Assembly: GCF_022513585.1 (NCBI RefSeq)
Contig: NZ_JAKWBF010000004.1
Coordinates: 62,001 to 126,000 of the forward strand
Source: Gordonia gummivorans
GTDB taxonomy: Bacteria > Actinomycetota > Actinomycetes > Mycobacteriales > Mycobacteriaceae
DNA length: 64,000 bases
Reading direction: 5' to 3'
The notes below the pieces were generated by a model that searched no databases, was not told the DNA's origin, and saw only the letters and a list, made by a program, of their open reading frames with translations. The translations under genes were made by a program, and so were the position numbers. Below, piece by piece: positions 19,366 to 26,624 of the stretch (its first letter is position 1; every line of letters starts with the position of its first letter).

Positions 19366-20013
19366 ATGAGCAAGTTCAGCAAGCTTGGGCTGCGCCGCGT
19401 CGTCGGCGCGGCCGCCATCGCATCGGTGGCGGCCCTGGGCCTGGCCGGTATGGGGGCAGGCGATGCAGCAGCCGTTGCGCTGCCGAATGGTTACAAGAAG
19501 GCCACCGGCGTCGACGGTGAGGTTGTGCAGACCTGGCGTACCGGCGAAAGTGCCTACGCGATCGGCACTGTCGCCAACAACCCGACCGCCCGCGGATTCG
19601 TTCTCTCGGGCAACTACCAGACGAAGGCATCGTCCGGAGTCAATGGCAACATTGCCGTGAAGTACATCGTCGGATGCCAGGTCGATGTCAGTGGTCTCGA
19701 GCTGGGACTGGGTGGTTCGCTCGACATCGTCACCCCGTCGGGTGGCGTCTCCGGCTCTTTGACACTGCCGCTCTCTCCGGGGCAGGTCGCCATCGTGGAC
19801 ATCACCGACAAGGACTTCGACGCCGGCAAGGCCATGAGCATCCAGCTCTCGCAGCTCTCCTTCAAGCTCAACGGATGCGCCGGATACGCCTCGGCACGTT
19901 CGGCAGTCAAGGTGATCGCCGCCAAGGGTTACAACACCGACGACGGCACCGTGAACGGCGAGGGCACCCTCATCCAGTCCACCCTGTACGGCAAGCCCTT
20001 CAGCATTAACTGA
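19366..20013 (+). CDS. MspA-family outer-membrane porin (first of pair)
   Basis: 215 residues. A signal peptide (MSKFSKLGLRRVVG, Ala-rich core, AGDAAA cleavage region) precedes a beta-rich mature protein. It is assigned to the MspA family from the C-terminus LYGKPFSIN (MspA ends in a TYGEPWNMN-like sequence), the YIVGCQV strand corresponding to the LGYQIG region, and the GCAGYASARSAVKV strand near the end. Unlike MspA it has two cysteines (VGCQ, NGCA), also kept in the neighbour. MspA porins form octameric water-filled channels through the mycolate outer membrane. The start has an AGAGGG ribosome-binding site. Confidence 0.88.
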   Translation: MSKFSKLGLRRVVGAAAIASVAALGLAGMGAGDAAAVALPNGYKKATGVDGEVVQTWRTGESAYAIGTVANNPTARGFVLSGNYQTKASSGVNGNIAVKYIVGCQVDVSGLELGLGGSLDIVTPSGGVSGSLTLPLSPGQVAIVDITDKDFDAGKAMSIQLSQLSFKLNGCAGYASARSAVKVIAAKGYNTDDGTVNGEGTLIQSTLYGKPFSIN

Positions 20014-20084
20014 CCGGGCGCAGATAACACTCACTCTCTGATTTATCTGCCCTGAGCAGATCTCTAATTCCACGAAGGGGAATC

Positions 20085-20744
20085 ATGAAGAAGAACATCA
20101 CCCGCCGTGTGGTCGCCGGTGCGGCCATCACCGGCGCTGCCGTGATGGGTATCGCGGGCCTGGGCGACGCTCCGGCCCACGCGGGCAAGCTGCCCGGCGG
20201 CACGATCACCAAGACCCTGGCCGATGGCACCAAGGTCACCGTCACCCTGTTCGACCAGTACGCCAATTACCAGCGTGCCGTCACCAATGTCCAGACCTCG
20301 CGTGAGGTCTGGGTCACCGGCAAGGTGCGAGTCAGCATCAATGGCAAGCAGGCCGACGGTGGCTCCATCAAGGTCGGATACGACGTGGGCTGCCAGGTGA
20401 CCTTCGGCGCGGGCGCCGGAGCTGGAGCGGGATACACCCAGGGCGGAGACGACGAAGGTCCTTCGGCCGGTGGTGACGCAAGTGTCACCCTAGGCCCCGG
20501 CCAGGTCAGCACCGTGTGGGTCATCAACACCACCTCGGGCGACAGCACTGCGTACAAGGACTACGAGGTCAACGACTACACCTTCAAGGGCAACAAGGGT
20601 GGCGTTGTGTATAGCCAGGAGAAGTTCGGCGTCGATGGTTGCGCCGGCTACGCCGCGGCTCGTCCGCGCGTCCAGGTGACCGTCTCCACCGATTCGGTGA
20701 AGAGCGTCACCGTGCTCAACGGCAAGCCGTTCAGCATCGGCTGA
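20085..20744 (+). CDS. MspA-family outer-membrane porin (second of pair)
   Basis: 219 residues with a signal peptide (MKKNITRRVVAG...APAHA) and an MspA-type mature part; the C-terminus LNGKPFSIG and the two cysteines (VGCQVTF, DGCAGYAAARP) match the upstream porin. A Gly/Ala-rich loop (residues about 108-135) is specific to this copy. The 71 bp gap, the shared orientation and the terminator after this gene suggest a two-gene operon. Adjacent MspA-type pairs (GobA/GobB) are, as I recall, known from Gordonia jacobaea. Confidence 0.88.
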   Translation: MKKNITRRVVAGAAITGAAVMGIAGLGDAPAHAGKLPGGTITKTLADGTKVTVTLFDQYANYQRAVTNVQTSREVWVTGKVRVSINGKQADGGSIKVGYDVGCQVTFGAGAGAGAGYTQGGDDEGPSAGGDASVTLGPGQVSTVWVINTTSGDSTAYKDYEVNDYTFKGNKGGVVYSQEKFGVDGCAGYAAARPRVQVTVSTDSVKSVTVLNGKPFSIG

Positions 20745-20760
20745 TCTACACCAGTTCTGA

Positions 20761-20798
20761 CCGAAGGGCGGGAATCCGAAAGGGTTCCCGCCCTTCGG
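20761..20798 (+). terminator. Strong hairpin terminator after the porin pair
   Basis: Perfect 14-base arms 20761-20774 and 20785-20798 around a 10-base loop, 16 bases after the stop. Confidence 0.85.
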
Positions 20799-20859
20799 CG
20801 TATCTGCCTTCCGCTGATGGAGCCGCCACACGCTGATCGACCCGGCCCCCACGCTGATC

Positions 20860-21060
20860 GAGCCGACTCCGAGCCGCTAGGCGAGGCGTCGTGTCGAGAT
20901 CACTGCACGTGAGCTCGGCAAAGTGGTCTCGACACGCTTCCTCGCCCCAGGGGGCTCGGTAGCGGCTCGACCAGCGTGGAGCGCCTGGGCTCGGTAGCGG
21001 CTCGACCAGCGTGGAGCGCCTGGGCTCGGTAGCGGCTCGACCAGCGGTGGGGGGCTTCGA
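20860..21060. repeat. Intergenic repeats with a 35-bp tandem unit
   Basis: A GAAGTGGTCTCGACACG-like block is followed by a 35-bp unit (GGCTCGGTAGCGGCTCGACC...) starting at 20953, 20988 and 21023, the last one partial. The same elements recur inside the coding region of the ABC transporter that follows. Apart from these repeats the 524 bp gap shows nothing. Confidence 0.75.
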
Positions 21061-21268
21061 CCCGATCTGTGAGGGCTTCGGCTCGGCCCGCGGAACACAA
21101 ACGGCTCGGCCGGCGATAGGAGAGTGGAGGCTCGAACACCGTCGAGCCTGGGCGCCTCGTGCGCAGTTGCTGTGTCTTCGCTGGATAGGGCCTGCTGGCT
21201 TGGTATTCGGGATCGACCGGCGGATAGGCTGCGAAGGTTGGGCGCACACGAAGAGCGAAGGTGAGGGA

Positions 21269-23266
21269 ATGGCCGGCTTGCGGAAGTCTCGATGGAGCGT
21301 GACTCCCGAACCGGACGAGCTCTACGAGACCGAGGCTGAGTTCGACGGCGCGGGTGAAGTGGTCTCGACACGCCGCCTCGCCCAGGGGCTCGGAGGCGGC
21401 TCGACCAGCGGTGGGGACGAGGGGTCGGGTGAAGTGGTCTCGACACGCTTCCTCGCCCAGGGGCTCGGTAGCGGCTCGACCAGCGAGGTTCGCGACGGGC
21501 TCGACGACTACGACGACCGCCCCAATCCTCTCAACGTCATCACCACCATCCGCCGCTTCACACCGCTGCTGAAGGGGGAGCGGTGGAAGCTGGCCGTCGC
21601 GATCCTGCTGTATCTCATCGAGGTCGGGACCACGGTGGTCACGGTCGCGGTGTTCGCCTACATCGTCGAAAACGTGTTGATCACAGGTGATCTCCAGGCA
21701 CTCGTGGCGCCGATGATCATCTGGGTGAGCGTCACGCTCCTCGGTTCGGCATTGTCGTACGCCGGCAACGTGATCGGTGGCGGCGTCACCGAGAAGGTGC
21801 TGCTGCGTCTGCGCGACCAAATGTATGCGCACACACAACGATTGGCGCCGCACGCCCGATCCCGCTTCGACACCGGCGACCTCATCGCCCGACACAGCTC
21901 CGACGTGGAGGCCATCGACAGCCTGCTCTCGTCGGGCATGATCTCGGCGGTGGTGGCCATCGTCAGCCTCGTCATCTACGCGGTCGCCGCGTTTGTGACC
22001 GCATGGGATCTTGCGTTGCTGGCCGTGATCCTCGCGCCGCTGCTCTGGGTGATGGCGCGGTGGTTCGGCGTTGTGGTGAAGAAGGCGTCGCGGCGTGAGC
22101 GGCATGCCAACGGCCGCATCAGCACCCTGGTCAACGAAGGCCTCACCAACTCGCTGGCGATCCAGTCCGACAATCAGGTCGGCCGCGACCGCCTGCGCGT
22201 CCTGCGACAGTCACGCATCTGGCGCAACGCTCGGATGTCGGAGATCAAGGCCAACGCCGCCTTCTCCGAGGCCGTCGGCATCGTCGAGGTGCTGTGCATG
22301 ATCGCCGTCCTGATCTTCGGCGCGTGGCAGATCTCGGTCGGCGACGCCACGCTCGGCACACTCATCGCGCTGACCGGCTACCTCGGCTACCTGTACCCGC
22401 AGATCCAGACCCTCGGCGGACTCGTCGTCGACGTCACCGCCGCGACCGCCAGCGCCGAACGCGTCGCCCAGGTCCTCGACGCACCGATCGGCATCACCGA
22501 CGCCGACGACCCGGCACTCGACGATCCGACCGTCGTCGCCGACGCCACCGATGCCGACGCCGAGGCGATGCTCACCGCGCCGATCGCCGGCCCGGTCTCC
22601 GACCAGGCGGCACTCACCTTCCGCGACGTCGGCTTCAGTTATCCGGGATCGGGGCATCGGGTGCTCGACCACGCCGACCTCACCATCGACGACGGCGACT
22701 TCGTCTCGATCCTGGGACCCAGCGGTGCGGGCAAGAGCACACTGACCTATCTGCTGCTGCGGTTCTACGACCCCGACACCGGCTCGATCACCCTCAACGG
22801 CAACGACATTCGATCCCTCGGGCTACCGACCCTGCGCGCGCACATGGCAGTGCTGCCGCAGCAGGTGGCGCTGTTCAGCGGGACGGTTGCCGACAACATC
22901 GCCTACGGCCGGCCCGAGGCCACCCCCGAACAGATCCGCAAGGCCGCCGCGTCCGCGGACGCCACCGAGTTCATCGAACGAATTCCCGGTGGCTTCGACG
23001 CGAAGTTGGCCGAGCGTGGCGTCAACCTGTCGGGTGGCCAGCGGCAGCGGATCGCGTTGGCGCGTGCCTTCCTGCGCGACACCCCACTGCTCATCCTCGA
23101 CGAGCCGACCACCGGCCTCGACGGTGCGACCACCACGCGCATCCTCGAACCGATGGTCCGCCTGGCGAAGTCGCGCACGACGCTGCTGATCACCCACGAC
23201 CCCCAGGTCGCGGCATTGGCCGATTACACCGTCGAGGTCGACGGCGGCAGGCTCCTGCGTCGCTGA
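21269..23266 (+). CDS. ABC transporter, fused permease and ATPase (exporter type)
   Basis: 665 residues starting at an ATG with a GGTGAGGGA ribosome-binding site. Six membrane helices (about residues 110-390) precede an ATPase domain with Walker A GPSGAGKST, Q-loop PQQVALF, signature LSGGQRQR, Walker B LLILDEPT and H-loop ITHD. It is probably a homodimeric lipid or drug exporter; the substrate is unknown. Oddity: residues about 28-72 are encoded by two copies of an intergenic repeat read in frame (GEVVSTRRLAQGLGGGSTS and GEVVSTRFLAQGLGSGSTS), inside the cytosolic head. Confidence 0.9.
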   Translation: MAGLRKSRWSVTPEPDELYETEAEFDGAGEVVSTRRLAQGLGGGSTSGGDEGSGEVVSTRFLAQGLGSGSTSEVRDGLDDYDDRPNPLNVITTIRRFTPLLKGERWKLAVAILLYLIEVGTTVVTVAVFAYIVENVLITGDLQALVAPMIIWVSVTLLGSALSYAGNVIGGGVTEKVLLRLRDQMYAHTQRLAPHARSRFDTGDLIARHSSDVEAIDSLLSSGMISAVVAIVSLVIYAVAAFVTAWDLALLAVILAPLLWVMARWFGVVVKKASRRERHANGRISTLVNEGLTNSLAIQSDNQVGRDRLRVLRQSRIWRNARMSEIKANAAFSEAVGIVEVLCMIAVLIFGAWQISVGDATLGTLIALTGYLGYLYPQIQTLGGLVVDVTAATASAERVAQVLDAPIGITDADDPALDDPTVVADATDADAEAMLTAPIAGPVSDQAALTFRDVGFSYPGSGHRVLDHADLTIDDGDFVSILGPSGAGKSTLTYLLLRFYDPDTGSITLNGNDIRSLGLPTLRAHMAVLPQQVALFSGTVADNIAYGRPEATPEQIRKAAASADATEFIERIPGGFDAKLAERGVNLSGGQRQRIALARAFLRDTPLLILDEPTTGLDGATTTRILEPMVRLAKSRTTLLITHDPQVAALADYTVEVDGGRLLRR

Positions 23267-23281
23267 CCTGCCCTGAAACGA

Positions 23282-23313
23282 CGAATCCCCGTTGCCGAAG
23301 CGACGGGGATTCG
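23282..23313. terminator. Hairpin terminator after the ABC transporter
   Basis: Perfect 11-base arms 23282-23292 and 23303-23313 around 10 bases, 15 bp after the transporter stop. It can serve both the plus-strand transporter and the minus-strand small gene ending at 23333. Confidence 0.8.
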
Positions 23314-23332
23314 AAATCACACGACTGGCGGG

Positions 23333-23545
23333 TCAGCTGCCCCACCAGAACGGCCACGGACGGGGTCCGCGACGACGCGGCGGCGGGCCGGGACGGCGAC
23401 GGCGATGCGGGGGGCCACCGCGGCCGGGTCCGCCGGGTCCGCCGGGACCACCGGGACCGCCAGGTCCGCCGGGGCCACCAGGTCCGCCAGGTCCGCCGGG
23501 GCCACCAGGTCCGCCGGGGCCACCAGGTCATCTACGTGGGGGCAT
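23333..23545 (-). pseudogene. Small collagen-like Gly-Pro-Gly protein with an in-frame TGA at codon 6
   Basis: A good ribosome-binding site (AAGGAGAG) precedes ATG CCC CCA CGT AGA TGA; beyond that TGA the same frame continues for 64 sense codons: GGP repeats (about 27 residues), an Arg/Pro-rich segment and the tail RPWPFWWGS before the true stop. The tail resembles that of the next small gene (RRWPFGFFGS), so the frame was evidently a gene. The TGA probably arose from CGA. Either this is a young pseudogene, a sequencing error, or the stop is read through or bypassed. Confidence 0.6.
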
Positions 23546-23863
23546 AGCTCTCTCCTTTTTCCGGACGTCGTCGGAAGTGACAGGCGTCACGATAGGTTGA
23601 TCGCCGATTCATCATCGGACGTTACGAACGCTAACTGCGGAGAGGGTGCGCCTCAAGGACATCTGGACATGTCGGGCGACTTTCGTCCGATCGGACGGCA
23701 CCGTGTGGAACCTATTGCCGCGCACGGAATGTCGCTCGACGGATCAGTGACCTGGCTTTCTGCCAGTTTCCTGTGAGTTTGCTGCCGAAACCTGCGTGGT
23801 ACCTGTGAGTTTCGATCAGGTTCGATCGTACCACCCAGATTGGGAAAGAAAAGCCGAACGCGA
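23546..23863. other. Intergenic region upstream of the collagen-like gene
   Basis: No gene seen. An 11-base direct repeat CCTGTGAGTTT occurs at about 23771 and 23802, and short dyads lie near 23684-23700; these may be control sites for the minus-strand gene at 23545. Confidence 0.35.
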
Positions 23864-23890
23864 CCCTGCGGAGTCGGGGGTACCGCAGGG
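23864..23890 (-). terminator. Hairpin terminator of the small gene 23918-24049
   Basis: Perfect 8-base arms CCCTGCGG (23864-23871) and CCGCAGGG (23883-23890), 27 bp downstream of the minus-strand stop. Confidence 0.6.
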
Positions 23891-23917
23891 CCGCGCTCTC
23901 GAAATGGTGACGCGAAG

Positions 23918-24049
23918 TCAGCTTCCGAAGAAACCGAACGGCCACCGACGCGGACGGGGCTCCGGGCGCCGACGAGGCTGCGGGCGTCCTCCGGGACGAC
24001 CCTGCGGCTGTCCACCACGGTTATCGGGACGCTGCGGCTGCTGTGGCAT
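23918..24049 (-). CDS. Arg/Pro/Gly/Gln-rich 43-aa protein with WPF tail
   Basis: 43 residues beginning MPQQPQRPDNRGG and ending PRPRRWPFGFFGS, very basic and disordered apart from the aromatic tail. The ATG has a GGAGG ribosome-binding site and a terminator hairpin follows the stop, so it looks like a real gene. I do not recognise the family. The tail motif WPF-x(2)-aromatic-GS is shared with the neighbouring collagen-like gene. Confidence 0.6.
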   Translation of the reverse strand: MPQQPQRPDNRGGQPQGRPGGRPQPRRRPEPRPRRWPFGFFGS

Positions 24050-24164
24050 GTGTTGTACCTCCGGTTGTGTCTGTACTTCGTCGGACTCAACTGAAGGTAG
24101 GAACCGAACCTGGACGGTGGCTGCCGGTGTCGCTGTCAGTCGGCTGTGGGTCCGGGTCTGCACG

Positions 24165-24395
24165 CTCCCACCGCTCCCTGAGCGAGCAAGCGCAAGCGAC
24201 GCCGTTTACCGCTCCCTGAGGTGCGAGGAGCGCAAGCGACGCCGTTTACCGCTCCCTGAGGTGCGAGGAGCGCAAGCGACGAGCCTCGAAGGGCCTGGTG
24301 AGAGAGCGTTTCCGAGCCCTTCGAAGCTCGCTCCGCGGGTCCTGAGCAGCGAGCCGGCGAGTGTGCCGAAGGGCGCACCTCAGGGAGCGGTGGTG
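24165..24395. repeat. GCTCCCTGAGGTGCGAGGAGCG-type intergenic repeats
   Basis: A unit CGCTCCCTGAGGTGCGAGG ...CAAGCGACGCCGTTTAC is repeated about 55-60 bp apart (24170-24290) and followed by CGAGCCTCGAAGGGCCTGG. It is the same family as at 18.4, 36.2 and 48.6 kb. No gene in 24050-24467. Confidence 0.75.
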
Positions 24396-24432
24396 GCGAG
24401 CGGTGGCCCAGCTTGGTGGTGGACAGACACAA

Positions 24433-24461
24433 ATCGGCCCCCGCGATGTGCGGGGGCCGAT
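24433..24461 (-). terminator. Terminator of mscL
   Basis: Perfect 12-base arms (24433-24444 and 24450-24461) with a 5-base loop, directly after the mscL stop and followed on the minus strand by ATTT. Confidence 0.85.
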
Positions 24462-24467
24462 CTGTTG

Positions 24468-25307
24468 TCAGCGTGAGTGACGTCCGGGCGCGTCCGGCGG
24501 AAAGTCGCCGGGGTACTGCGTGCCGGGACCCGATCCGGGCGGCGGTCCCGGAGGCCCGGGCGGCGGGTAGTTGCCGGGCGGCGGGTAGTTACCCGGAGGT
24601 GGGTAATTGCCGGGGGCCGGCTGCGGCGTCGGATACGGCGGCCCGCCAGGTCCACCAGGTCCGCCGAGCGGTCCGGGAGGGGGTCCCGACGGGGGGCCGG
24701 TGAGCGGTGCCTGCGGACCCGAGGGTGGGCCTGACGGCGGCTCGTACGGCGCGGTCGACGGCGCCGGAGGCGGTTGCGGGGCGTCGGGCTTCGACGTCGA
24801 GATGCGCTGTGTGGCCCCCGCCGCGGCTCCGGCCGCAGCCCCATACGTCGGACCCGATGGTGGCCCGGATGGGTCGGACAGGTGGTCGGGCAGATCGGCC
24901 TCGGCCTCCGCCTTGGCTGCCGACGCGCCTTCCGGATCGAGCAGATCGCGGATCTCGGTGAGCAGCGCGACCTCGGTGACCTCGGACTTCTTGCCGAAGC
25001 CGCCCAGTTCGGCGAGCTTGTTGTACGGCATGATGATGATGAAGTACACGACGGCCGCGATGATGAGGAAGTTGATGATCGCGGTGATCACAGCGCCGAT
25101 GTTGACGAACGTCGACGGATTGTCGGTGATCTGGAACCCGAGTCCCTGAGCGGCGTCGCTGCCGATCGGGATCGAGTTGATGATCGGCTGGACGATGCCG
25201 TCGGTGAACGCGGTGACAATCGCGGTGAACGCTGCACCGATGATGACCGCGGTCGCCAATTCGACGACATTGCCCTTGAGTATGAAGTCCCTGAATCCCT
25301 TGAGCAC
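24468..25307 (-). CDS. mscL: Large-conductance mechanosensitive channel with long Pro-rich tail
   Basis: 279 residues from the GTG at 25307, chosen because it gives the canonical MLKGFRDFILKGNVVELA start and has an AAGGAGAGG ribosome-binding site. TM1 (VVELATAVIIGAAFTAIV) and TM2 (AVITAIINFLIIAAVVYFIII) match MscL; the pentamer opens under membrane tension to release solutes. The channel part ends near residue 125. The remaining 150 residues are a Pro/Gly-rich cytosolic tail (PSGPPSGP, three NYPPPG units), about twice the usual protein length. In M. tuberculosis mscL also follows moaB2. Confidence 0.93.
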   Translation of the reverse strand: MLKGFRDFILKGNVVELATAVIIGAAFTAIVTAFTDGIVQPIINSIPIGSDAAQGLGFQITDNPSTFVNIGAVITAIINFLIIAAVVYFIIIMPYNKLAELGGFGKKSEVTEVALLTEIRDLLDPEGASAAKAEAEADLPDHLSDPSGPPSGPTYGAAAGAAAGATQRISTSKPDAPQPPPAPSTAPYEPPSGPPSGPQAPLTGPPSGPPPGPLGGPGGPGGPPYPTPQPAPGNYPPPGNYPPPGNYPPPGPPGPPPGSGPGTQYPGDFPPDAPGRHSR

Positions 25308-25566
25308 GGTGTGCGGCCTCTCCTTGGTGGTTTCCCGCTCTTGTTCTCGGTAATTCGAATCTCTAACGAGTTCCTGAATTCGATGTGTGACACCGAACTT
25401 CCAAACCCTATCCAGGATCGTAAACGAATCGCGCTTCTTTGCAGCGAATGCGCGATATGTGTCGGGTACCTCGCCGGGTTGAACGCGCCCGACCGGTGGC
25501 TCGGCGCGAGCGCTCCCTGGTGAGATGACAATGTCGTGTCGCCAGGCCTTCGAGGCTCCTCGCTGC

Positions 25567-25746
25567 GCTCGTCGCACCTCAGGCAGCGGTGGGGGAGTCT
25601 GCGCTCGTCGCACCTCAGGCAGCGGTGGGGGAGTCTGCGCTCGTCGCACCTCAGGCAGCGGTGGGGGAGTCTGCGCTCGTCGCACCTCAGGCAGCGGTGG
25701 GGGAGTCTCCGCTCGTCGCACCTCAGGCAGTGGTGGGGGACTCTGT
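25567..25746. repeat. 36-bp tandem repeat, five units
   Basis: Five consecutive 36-bp units (starting 25567, 25603, 25639, 25675, 25711) carrying GCTCGTCGCACCTCAGGCAG and TGGGGGAGTCT, with the last two slightly diverged. A unit is part of the dispersed GCTCCCTGAGGTGCGA family in reverse orientation. The array lies between the SAF gene stop and mscL; reading it as an N-terminal extension of MscL is not supported. The remaining 25308-25566 is the mscL upstream region with no gene. Confidence 0.9.
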
Positions 25747-25753
25747 GCTCGCG

Positions 25754-26419
25754 TCAATGCAGCACCACGGCAAGCGGTGCGTCGAGTCCGACGGCGGCGA
25801 CGCGGTGCGCCGACGATTCGTTCATCGCGAGCAGCACGGGACGGGTCGCAGTTCGGGCGGCCAACCCACCTCCGGCACTCTGCGTCGCGGGGAGCGCGAC
25901 CACCGCGCCGCGCGCCAAGACTTCCGCGTCGGGCGACAGCACGTCGACCACGTCGCCCGAACGCAGCAACGCGGTCAGGGCGTCGTCGGCGAGGTGCACC
26001 GGGACGAGCCGGGCGTCGTCGGAACCGGTGAGCGCAGAGGGCAGGCGTGGCGTGAGGAGTCGGGCGTCGGTGACGATCTCACCGATGCGGACCGGCCCGG
26101 CGATCATGCGTCCGATCCCGGCGTCGGCGCTGGTGAGCGCACCGTCGGGGACCAGCGCCGCAGGAACGCGCACCACCAGCACATCGTCGGCGGTCAGCGG
26201 CTGGCCAGGCCGCAGTTCATGGGCCGCTGCCAGCACCGGACGTTCGCCGCTCGTCCGGTGTCCGGCGAAACCGACGCCCACGGCGACCGCGAGCAGCGCT
26301 ATGGCTGCGGCGCGCCGGATGAGCACGCTGCGCGTCCAGCCTGGCCGCAAGGCGTGCCGGAGCCGGTCGCGCCATCGGGGAGCGAGTCCGGTCCGAGTGG
26401 GACGACGCAGAGAAGGCAT
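25754..26419 (-). CDS. SAF-domain (CpaB/RcpC-like) membrane-anchored protein
   Basis: 221 residues: a basic N-terminus, one membrane helix (about residues 33-53), then an SAF domain (ELRPGQPLTADDVLVVRVPA... IAGPVRIGEIVTDARLL) as in CpaB/FlgA. Such proteins sit outside the membrane, attached by one helix; actinobacterial members are linked to pilus-like or uncharacterised envelope functions. No pilus genes are nearby. Confidence 0.75.
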   Translation of the reverse strand: MPSLRRPTRTGLAPRWRDRLRHALRPGWTRSVLIRRAAAIALLAVAVGVGFAGHRTSGERPVLAAAHELRPGQPLTADDVLVVRVPAALVPDGALTSADAGIGRMIAGPVRIGEIVTDARLLTPRLPSALTGSDDARLVPVHLADDALTALLRSGDVVDVLSPDAEVLARGAVVALPATQSAGGGLAARTATRPVLLAMNESSAHRVAAVGLDAPLAVVLH

Positions 26420-26624
26420 GCGACGACACTAGGTTCGCGCCGACGCACCGAGGGCCAACCATCCACAGGTGCTGCGAAACCCCCGCTGACCTGTGGATGA
26501 CCTGCCCGGTTCGAGAATGTCGCCGGCGTCGGGGAGAATGGTCCGCGGTGTGCCGGGAAGTCTGGTCGGCCTCCGGCAGCAGAAAGTGCCGGAGAATGCC
26601 ACCGACGACCCCAATGGAGGATTC

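Noticed and set aside
20953..21046. CRISPR-like or iteron-like array before the ABC transporter
   Set aside because: Only about 2.7 copies of a 35-bp unit without spacers; no replication gene nearby.
23528..23530. The in-frame TGA as selenocysteine
   Set aside because: No SECIS-like structure was visible, the residue would follow MPPRR in a disordered protein, and no selenoprotein family fits; nonsense mutation from CGA is simpler.
25567..25746. CRISPR array
   Set aside because: Units are contiguous 36-bp copies without unique spacers, and there are no cas genes.
25566..25757. Minus-strand frame of PPPLPEVRRA repeats fused to MscL
   Set aside because: The frame is open only because of the 36-bp repeats; the GTG at 25307 with a good ribosome-binding site gives the canonical MscL N-terminus.
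26493..26624. Longer NhaA starting at 26493
   Set aside because: The ATG at 26625 has a GGAGG site at the right distance, and the extra N-terminus has no family counterpart.
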